Of a DNA stretch of 64,000 nucleotides, positions 55,362-64,000 are shown piece by piece. The notes under the pieces are model-generated. The model had not been told where the DNA came from. It saw only the letters and a program-made list of their open reading frames with translations, and made no database searches. Positions within the stretch are counted from its first letter, which is position 1; each line of letters begins with the position of its first letter. Where the stretch lies: contig NC_046681.1 in NCBI RefSeq assembly GCF_009870125.1, positions 19,419,001 to 19,483,000 on the forward strand, given 5' to 3'. This DNA comes from Drosophila pseudoobscura (taxonomy: Eukaryota; Arthropoda; Insecta; Diptera; Drosophilidae). Both the position numbers and the translations under genes were made by a program.

Positions 55362-55400
55362 TATAAAAGGAGTCGGCTAGGCGAGTCAACCACGCAGTGC
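55362..55400 (+). promoter_or_regulatory. TATA + initiator core promoter of the secreted-precursor gene
   Basis: TATAAAAG at 55362-55369, and GCAGTG with its A at 55396, 34 bases downstream. This is a focused promoter typical of regulated genes. Confidence 0.75.
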
Positions 55401-55528
55401 TCAACAAGTAGTAGGAGCAACAGTTGACACCACACCAGACAGACCAGTCCTCCAGGTTCCAGGTTCCCAGTTCCCAGTGTCCATCCAAGGAGAGAAGCAA
55501 GTGAAACGGATTAAAACGATACTTGAAA
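55396..55528 (+). other. Non-coding first exon (5' UTR) of the secreted-precursor gene
   Basis: Runs from the predicted start site to donor GAAA|GTGAGT at 55529. No ATG in this exon opens a useful frame. It is joined to the coding exon at 59828 by inference, since no other plus-strand acceptor with coding sequence lies between. Confidence 0.6.
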
Positions 55529-58500
55529 GTGAGTGCAGAGCGCAGTACACCGCCAAACGGAATAAACGATACATAAACCCCTGAAAGATATTCCCAAAAT
55601 AAACTCAGTTTTGGGGTCAGTGTTTATAGACAATAGCCTAAAGCGTAAAGCCTAAAGGATACTCAAAGACCCAACGCGAAATCTTAGAAATGCCGTCGCT
55701 TTCGTCATCAACTTTAATGTCGGACAGAATGCGTGTCAAATGAAAGGTTTTACTTGTTGTGGGTGTAACCTAAAGAACTTCAGAAGTATATAATATAAAA
55801 AAAAAATATATGAAAAAAAATAGAAGACATTTTAATGAGAACAATACTTGCTTGTGGGCTTTGCCCTTGGCTAAAATATATTTAAAAGTGGCATAAAAAA
55901 AAATAAAAACTAATTCTAAAGTTTGGGTAGAATGGATGTACTATGATTTCAAAACAAAAGAAAAAGTTTGATTTCAAAATTAATAACCTTCAAAATTCTT
56001 GGTCCGGAAGTTTTGTGATTCTATAAAATTTCGATAGTTTCCTACACAACTTCTAACGCCTCTCATTCTTCCATTTGAAAAACGAACTTCCTTTTATACT
56101 TTCGCAAATCTTTTATTTTTTAACAATTAATCCATCACCTATCCAACCATTTTTTATAGATAGAATATTAAATGCCATTTTAATCGCACAAAATAGATGA
56201 CGGCTGTTTCAAATGTTTAAAAATTTAAACACTTTTGTTGCCCGTCCAGAGCATTGATTAAATATTTTATAAATGCACACAGCTTCAAGGAATTCCCATC
56301 GAGTACAGACATAAATGTCAAGCACAAATAAACCAATGGAGAAGACTCTTTGGGAAACAAATAGAAAAAAGAAGCCTTGAATACGAGTACTTGCAGAAAA
56401 ATGTTGTCGAGGTGACATTGGGTCTCCCTCCATTTGCGTTTTGCTCAAACCCGTTGTGTATCACGTGCGAAAATTCCTTGAGAATGGAATCAAAAGTAAA
56501 GAAGAAATTATTGAAAATACAAGAGAAATCGAAGGCGTTCCATCGGTGTCCCCCACTGGCATTTCTGTACGTGGCCTTCTCCAACCATCCTGGGGATCAA
56601 ATTCAAGACCGCAGGCAGTACCATTCCCCCTCTAAGATCGCTCCTAATATCGCATATCATGTGAGGCTCGTACTTGACGGAATATTGCCTGCGATGAAGG
56701 TCTTAAGCAGGGTCCGTTGCTAGGCTTAAATACTGCCTTGGGTAGGCCTCATCAATGGAGATTTTATTCTGGTTTATTGCTGATGAAAGTGCACCCTAAA
56801 ATACTCAGATGGAATTAGTACAGAGCTATCACCCCACAACTGTAACCCCAAAAATACGGGCTACTCTCCGACATCTGTTACGCCTTCAACATTTTTATGT
56901 AACCTTTGAAATTTCCTGCCAAATTTGGACCCTGTCTCGCCACCATTGAATGGTACTTTTAACAGGTGCCCCAGCTGGTCCAATCCAATAAATATGGAAT
57001 TATATAATCGACATCAACTGCAAAGGTGGACTGTAAAGGCATCTCTGGGGGATTAGGACATCGGGCAGAGCCTGACTAATTGGCTCTGGTCCTCGGCCAT
57101 ATGTCAGATGCACTTGTCTTGCCTCAAGCCGAATTCCCACCATGTCCAGGTTTATCCTACCGTTTAATCACGCTTAGTCAACGTTAATTAAACAAGTTTT
57201 TGCCCTACAGTGCACTACAAATGTCAAGTTTTGCGGAGGTGGGAGAAAGTCAAAGCCCACGCAAACCTTACCCCATATTCCCCGTTGGGCAAGGGCCCAG
57301 TTTCTTCTGTATTTTTGCTCAATTTAGCAATTAGCCGTGCGGTTATTGCGAAAACGAATGGCACACACGAAAAAACAAAGGAGGAAAAACAGGTGACAGG
57401 AAAGATATGCTGTTACAGTTGCCATACACTCACTTATTTTGCCCCTCGTCCTGCCCCCCGTTCTGGCCACTAAATTAATTTCATTTTACCTTTGGGACAC
57501 TTTTGTACCCCAAATGTTCGTAGGATATTTGAGGGTATATTGTATGGCAGAAGGAAGTGTTATGGACTCCATAGAATATCTAACTCCTTGTTGGAAGGAT
57601 CTGCCCACTAGAATCGGGATCGGGGTAAACCTACAATGAAGAAAAATACTTCCAATGGAAGTCTCATCAATGCCAACGAAGATCTTGTGGAAAGTACTGC
57701 CCAATCTTTTCTTTATTGGGTATCCTATAGGTCTAATATGATACTGCTTTTTTTTCGGTCTTCATCCACTTTTGGACTTTGTGTCAACAAGTTAATTAAA
57801 GCATTTTGACAACGATTCCGACTTTGTTTGTTTTTCCCTCCTGGCACTCTCTTTTCGGACTCACTTTCTCTCTGAAGCTCCCACTCGTTTACTCCAATTC
57901 TCTTGAACTTCCGCTCTTCAACAACGAGCCCGAAAAGTGTTGACTACTTTTGAGTGCCAATCAAAATGAAGTAATTGAAAAAGTTTTCCGTGTTCCCTGG
58001 TGAGAGGTAGTGCCCGAAGCCAGAGATTTATTGCAATTTATGTTGCGAATTATCATTATTTGCATTTTAAGAACAATACAGTGCGAAATGAAGTGAAAAA
58101 CTTTATTTTTGGCCACAATTACCAGCAAAATGTCGATGTCACACGCAAACAGAAAGAATTTTCTTTTGTTTTGTGCTAATTATAAGCTTCACACTTGAGT
58201 TGAATGATTTCAATCAAGCTGAATCGAAACGTGCCGGGAAATGGTAAACAGAAAATATCTGCCTCCCAGAGACAATTTTAATAAATTGGCAAATGGGAAA
58301 TTGTAGCAGATTTCGTGGTTTCTTTTTCTTTGATTGGGGCGTGTGAGAGTTGATTTATATGTTCGGGTTCATGAGGCTAATTAGGCGTATAATTTTATTG
58401 AATTTACATGGGAAATGTTTTCCGCAGACAAGACATTTTATTGGAATTTTATTGTCTCTTGCTGAAAATGGATGGAAATAAATGGAAAATAAAGCTGCGG

Positions 58501-59827
58501 CCAACAAAGCCTCAACCATTTTTAGAAATTACTTTTCATCACTTTTCACTGGATAAGTCTTCACACTTTTGAGCCCCATTCACGCTGTTATATTTTTAGA
58601 GTAAACATCGTGCTTTCTTCCTTGGTTCTGTTTTCTCTTTGCTGCTTTTTCTCGGTTTCCTTTGGCTAACAAATTAAGCCAATCCTAGACGTCTCCACGC
58701 GGCCACAAGTGCCAAAAGTTCCCTGCAACCCATTTATAATATTCATCAGGGCAAAAGTTATTAAACGAAGCAAGAAAAAACAAGATAAAAGACTAGGAGA
58801 AGCCCCTTCCAGGGCTCCTGGGCTCGGGGCTCAGCCTCGGCTAATGGGCTGCAAATCCACATCGGAAGGGTTAAGCCGACCTTCGGTCCCAGTCCCCCAG
58901 CAGCACCCACTCGTTCCTTGTCATCGCCGCCAACACCCGACTTCCCCGCCCCACCAGCTAATTAAATGAGACGACAACAACGCATGCCACAGTGGCCGCA
59001 TAATGGAAACGCGGTGCAGTCCATGACCAAGCAGCACCAAAAACAACAGGACCCCGCCAGCGAACAGTGGTTCAGGGTGGGGCGAAAAAGAGGTGCAAGA
59101 AATAGGGAGACAAGGGGAACGACCAAGGAATTAGCAGTTCCTTATGGAAGATATAAGGGGAACCTTTTTCAATGCTACCTTAAGAAGTGTATTATTTTTG
59201 ATTCTTGTCTGAAGTTTTGTAATGTCTTGAGATACTTGAGATATGGTGAACTGTTGGGGAACCTTTTTCAATGTTCACTCCAAGAATTGTCTGATGTTTT
59301 TCAGTGTTTAGTCTAGACCTTTGGCCTTTAACTGTGGCTGTAAACAAATAATGATAAATGACTGCAAATCGAACGCCCATGTCGCCCAAGCTCGTAATGC
59401 GGAAATGCAAGAAAATATAATATTGTAAATTGTAAATGACAAATGACACACTTTTTGTCGTCGCATGGCATTCCACTGTGCACGCCCGCGAGAAGACAGA
59501 TTAAGCAAGGAAGAAGGCGGAGAGAGGGAGCAAACAGAGAGAGAAGCAACGAAAGGGAGCTGCGAAGTTATCTAACAGACGCTTTTGGAGCTGCTCCCTC
59601 TCTCACACTCACACTCACACTCTTCGTTTGTCGCCTCCTTCTTCGTGGGTTCCTGTCTTGTTTGCGTGTTTATGCGTGCATTGTTTGCTTAAACACAAAA
59701 AGCGAGGCGCCCACACGCACACGCACCGAAACGGAGGGAGGCTGGAGGCGGGAGTGGGAGTGGCATTCAGCTCTAGCTGTAATGGTAGTGACGGTAATGT
59801 ACATACATCTCCATTTCTGCCTTGCAG
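55529..59827. other. 4.3-kb first intron of the secreted-precursor gene
   Basis: AT-rich, with no nested gene seen. An A-rich stretch near 55796-55910 and several TTGGCAAATGGG-type segments are unremarkable. Long first introns like this often hold enhancers. Confidence 0.45.
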
Positions 59828-59884
59828 TAATCCCGAGGACAACAACATACAACCAGTGCAAACAGCAACGGCAACAGCGCCAAC

Positions 59885-62830
59885 ATGAAGCCCGACCTGC
59901 TCTCCGTCTGCATTCTGGCCACCCTGATCTTGGGCTGTAGCACACGGCACGTCTTTGGCTTTCTGACTTCCCAGAGCCAAACGGCCGCAGCCGCAGCCGC
60001 AGCACCCGCCACAGTGGATGGTGGCGTCGATGGTGCATCCTCGCCACAGAGACTGCATCTGGCGCCCATCTTTGGTGGCCTCCAGTCCCATCAGGCGCGT
60101 CGTCAGGGCCCCCCATCGCTGGATGCCGATGCCCAGGAACGAGCGGTTTACGATCCCGGCGATGGTGAGTCATAAACTTGAATTACTTGAAGAGTTGCTG
60201 CCAATGGCCCCAACAGGCAGGCAATCTTGAGGGACTTAGTCCAGGTGCAGGGCGTGGCTAATCCCACTTCGATTGGAAAATCGCCCAAGGGCAAATCTAA
60301 AAGGCATTGATATGACAATTAAATGGGTCAAAGTTCGTCGCCAGGCAACCAGGGGAATCTCATTTGTGGACAAATTTTGTGTTTGCCGACTTTTAGGCGA
60401 CCCAAACAGAACGCCATGGACGGGGCGGGGGCACACAGGGGGGAATGGTGATACATGGCATGCACTTAGCCGTAACCACTGTAACCACTGCCCGTGCGCC
60501 ATCGTCCGTGATTATAATGGACACAATGGGTGAAGATAGGTATTGCTCGCTGAACATTTTTCGGTCAATGAACAATTTTTGAAGTGCCTTTAACACATGT
60601 ATTGACTTGTGTCCTTGTGGCCCTCTGTGTGTGTGTGTGTGTGTGTGTGTGTACAGCACTTAACACGCCCACAGTTTTGTCGCTATTTTTTTGAGTTCTT
60701 TGATGAATTTGATTTGACGTTTGCGTTTTACGTCACCCCAAGGCTCCGGTTCCAGTTCCACTTCAACAGCGTTGGCAACCCTACCCTTTGCGCCCACTGC
60801 TATCACTGAATATTGATAATTCGACTGGTTTTTCAATTGATTTGTTATACGAGCAAATGGAAATGGCCCAAGGCATTCTTTAACATTCTATCAAATACAG
60901 TGCAAGTACAGTCCCTCCCTCTATGGCATATTTCTAGGAAACACTTCAAACAATAGAAGCTTAAGTGCCTATGATTACCATCTATCAATGATATCAAGGC
61001 AGTGATTTAGCAAGCATTTTAAACCTCCTTTGGATCAAAGAGTTGCAATTTTAGGCATTTTTGGCTGAACTTCACTGTGAAGGGCCTCAATCTGTAGGTT
61101 GAAACCGGGGAGAACACAAAGCCTCCGGGTGTAGAGTGACAGGCAGACAGGAGACAAAAGGCAGACTGCAGCAGTCAACAGACAGACGGACGGACGGACG
61201 GACTGACTGACTGTTGACGTCAACAAGACGGGAATAGGGCTACGCAAAAGAGATGGAGATGCGACTGAATATAGAGTGAAACTCATTGCCGCCAGTCAAT
61301 TTCCGTCCGTGTACGAGTATTGAAACGACGCAAAGGGAAAATATGTTTTTTAAGCCTCGGAATGGAGCGGCGGTAGCCGAGGAGGCGTCAGGCAGTCGAC
61401 AGACACAAACAAACACAAACTATTCAAACTTTCAAATGTCAAACGGCGGAAGTGCTCATGGGAGGGGGCAGGAGGCAGGGCGGGGCATCCATCTCCGAGA
61501 GTAGGAAATGGTTGAAGGAAGTTGTGGCCGGATTAGCGGCAACTTGAGTAAACATTAAAACCGCAAATAAGGACTTTGGTTTGCTCATTTCACGGCAGAG
61601 CTGCTGCACGCCCTGAATGCCGAAGAGGAGCGTGAGCGGGAGCAGGAGCAGGAGCAGGAGCTGGGCCTTAGACTGGGCATGGCAATGATCCCCCAGCAGC
61701 AGCAGCAGCAGCAGCCCGACTATGCGGACACCGTTTACAATGAACTGGAGTTGGCCAATCAGTTTGAGACGCTCAAGAAGCTGGAGGAGGATTTACGGGC
61801 CGAGCAGGAGCTGGTGGACAAATCCGCTTTGCTCATGAAAATGCTGGAGGTACGTGAAGACGCGAGTGGGAGGAAAACCAAAGGAAATAACTAGCTGAAA
61901 CTCTTGTGTTTCGTTCAGGACCCCACGCTGGAGACTTTGCCCCTGGTTTACGTCGAAGAGGAGGAGGAGCAGCCCGAGGGCGTGATTGCTTCCGCCCCGG
62001 CCACGGCCACGGATGAGTATGCCGAAATGGAGAACAGCGTTCAGGACCTGGTCCTGGGCCAGAGCAAGCCGAAGCGTTCGCGCTACTACCGTCGCTATCC
62101 GTGGAAGCGTCACAACAAGAATCGCGGGTAGGTCTCCATTTCCATCCCACACAACCATCCAAAACACTCCAATCTCCCCCAAAAACACTTGCTAGCTTTG
62201 CCATAGTCTTAGATCCCTAGTTACCTTTTCCCCCGCTACCCCCCCAACGTTTTTGTTTGTAGTTAGTGAATGTTTTTGGTAGTAGCTTAAACCCAGGATA
62301 ACCTTCTAGTTTTTTTTTTTGTTTCGAAACCATAGAAATAATCAGGGGAATGTTGCTCAAAGCGCCAGCAGAGGATTCCCCAAAAACCTAAGCTTCAAAA
62401 CCATAGTTTCCGATCTGAATCCGTTCTGGCCTTTTGAGGAGCAACCCCGAACATAAAATGTCTATAACATGTCTAATGCCATCTCTAAGAGTCTCTCTAG
62501 GCCACACACAGAAAGACACACTGAAACCGAATCCCAACTGAGAACCAACCAACCCTCTGCGAATATTACTACCGTCTAATGAACGTGATATCGTGAAAGA
62601 TCTTTCTAATTACATAACTGTTATCCATTATCAGTTCTTACATGAATTCTATCAACAGCAACTATGAACCGGAGCTGCGTTACGCCTGTACGCCCAGCAA
62701 GGAGGATATCCTGAAGCTTCTCATCAATCTCCATGAGAATCGCAAGGGCAATCACAGCAAGACCGTGAACTTTTGCAATCGCAAGCGTCCGGCCAAGGCG
62801 GTCTTCACCAATATACGATTTCTGGGCTAA
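59885..62830 (+). CDS. Secreted precursor protein with basic cleavage sites, uncharacterised
   Basis: Not recognised as a named gene. Exons: 59885-60164 (exon starts at 59828), 61599-61849, 61919-62127, 62635-62830, giving 311 aa. The signal peptide is LLSVCILATLILGCS. Ala-rich and acidic Glu/Gln-rich spacers follow (EREREQEQEQELG, a Gln7 run, EEEEEQPEG), then a basic cluster KPKRSRYYRRYPWKRHNKNR. The conserved-looking C-terminal 55 residues contain two Cys: LRYACTPSKEDILKLLINLH, then KTVNFCNRKRPAKAVFTNIR and FLG at the end. Multiple dibasic sites (KR, RR, KR, RKR), a variable spacer and a compact two-Cys end are the plan of a peptide-hormone precursor. That role is inference; a secreted protein of other function is possible. 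Confidence 0.85.
60165..61598. other. Second intron of the secreted-precursor gene
   Basis: Contains a GT microsatellite (60625-60652) and a GGAC/GACT tetranucleotide run (61181-61212). No exon recognised. Confidence 0.6.
60625..60652. repeat. GT dinucleotide microsatellite
   Basis: Fourteen uninterrupted TG/GT units in an intron. Confidence 0.95.
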
Positions 62831-64000
62831 GAAGAAGACGGACTCTCCTATAGGACCCTAGAGGACACACACACACACACAGACACACAGCCACACACAC
62901 GTACAGAGGACACACATATGTATACCAAGCATCAATTGTATATTGCTGACAAAGTCGAGCGCTAAACTGGAGAACAACAAGCACTAACAATTAGCCTAAA
63001 CTAACTAACTAAATACTAACTAAAGCAAACTTTGTAGAGAACATTTAGAGCGGATATCTCGCGCACCTTCCTGCCCTCGCCCCCACAACCCCTTCTACCT
63101 TAACTCTAATTGTAGACAATTAAAACTTTTATAGTAGCTCTCAATGTGTTGTATATACTAACTATTTAGACAAAGTTCTATTGTTCTCGTTCTCGTTCCA
63201 AGTGTTAATTGCTAAACGAAACGATTACGAACAAAAAATATATGTTGCCATATCATTAAAACGTTTTAATCGTCCCGTGAACGGTCCCGTCTCTCCCTCA
63301 CGGTCCAAGCCACGAGTATTATAATCCAATAAACGGAGCCCCGCAACTAAATATCATTGCTATATCAATGTGTATATATATACCGATATATCTACGTGTG
63401 TACTAATATCTATGTGTATGTATTATCTGCTATATATAATGTAAAGTCGATAAATAAATCCTTAAAATACAATTATTCCTGTGCAATTATATACGGCAAA
63501 GTGAGTTTTTCTTTCGATTGGGTGGAAAGAAGAGAGATCAGATAATGGAGAAGAATGTGTCAACAAATCCAACAAATAAAGATTGTTTTCTCGAAATTAA
63601 TTGAAGAACAATTATTTCAAAAGAGTATTTCACAGCAGAAAAAATTAGAGGAAGTGAATAATATCTTTCATTAATATTATAGGGATAGCAATCAGATTTA
63701 GATAAGAAATTTATAAGAAGAACTTATAAATGTAAAGGAAAAGCAAAGAAAGTTTAGGAATACTTTAGTGCCTGGACTCGAAACACAACGTAACATGATT
63801 CCAGATCTGCACAACTGTTTAATGATTCCTGATGTTTCGAATCTTCTTAAATACACACGATTAATAAGATTCGAATGCTTCGGAGTTCCATGAGACACTT
63901 GGCTATGGTTGCGAATTAGCTATTGATTCACGCAAATACTATGCGAGAGCATTTCTATTAAATATGAAAGGCGAGTACTTTGTTTAGTACTAAGATCTTT
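62831..64000. other. 3' UTR of the secreted-precursor gene and downstream flank
   Basis: CA-rich sequence (62865-62910) follows the stop. Candidate poly(A) signals are ATTAAA near 63118, CAATAAA near 63328 and AATAAA near 63454, so alternative 3' ends are likely. Beyond about 63480 the sequence is AT-rich with no coding signal. Confidence 0.5.

Noticed and set aside
1..64000. CRISPR array, operon or prokaryotic mobile system
   Set aside because: Repeats present are microsatellites and short tandems without regular unique spacers, and genes are intron-rich and monocistronic, as expected in an insect genome.

Overview
The window is insect nuclear DNA, almost certainly from a Drosophila species. 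The genes have many short introns (about 57-66 bases). Core promoters are TATA plus TCAGT initiator, or DRE-like. The gene set is a thioester-containing complement-like protein (Tep), a cluster of SLC6-family transporters, Acp1-type adult cuticle proteins, ATP synthase subunit g and an intron-containing tRNA-Tyr. As I recall the D. melanogaster map, Tep3, an SLC6 cluster, a tRNA-Tyr with an intron of about 113 bases, and Acp1 all lie near polytene band 28C on 2L (Muller element B). The species is probably not melanogaster: the tRNA intron here is 119 bases and intergenic sequence differs. That placement is from memory, not a search.

Layout. 792-5887 (+): a Tep gene, 14 exons in view, with its signal-peptide exon missing or unrecognised. 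7219-9833 (+): an intact SLC6 transporter whose first intron holds tRNA-Tyr(GTA). 9923-12418 (-) and 18535-21567 (-): two divergent SLC6 paralogues that have lost the hallmark TM1 motif. Between them lie a possible spliced minus-strand transcript (about 13499-14199), an intronless PRMT-like gene with degraded catalytic residues (14274-16334, -), and a decayed, internally deleted SLC6 copy (about 17580-17930, -). 25989-37380: three minus-strand cuticle genes sharing one gene plan, promoter design and C-terminal module, with ATP synthase subunit g (32723-33095, +) among them. 38766-52891 (+): a large coiled-coil gene with two alternative 5' ends. 55362-62830 (+): a TATA promoter, a 4.3-kb first intron and a secreted peptide-precursor-like protein of 311 residues.

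Reading frames across every splice junction were checked by hand. Exon lengths sum to multiples of three for the three SLC6 genes (586, 600 and 642 aa), the coiled-coil gene (574 and 424 aa) and the secreted protein (311 aa). The Tep exons give 1,435 in-frame residues after the partial first codon.

The most interesting items are the tRNA-Tyr with a 119-base intron nested in a protein-gene intron, a probable source of a circular tRNA-intron RNA; the SLC6 cluster with one canonical member, two motif-less members and one relic; the intronless PRMT homologue missing both double-E glutamates and the THW-loop histidine; the related alternative N-terminal exons of the coiled-coil gene; and the uncharacterised secreted precursor.
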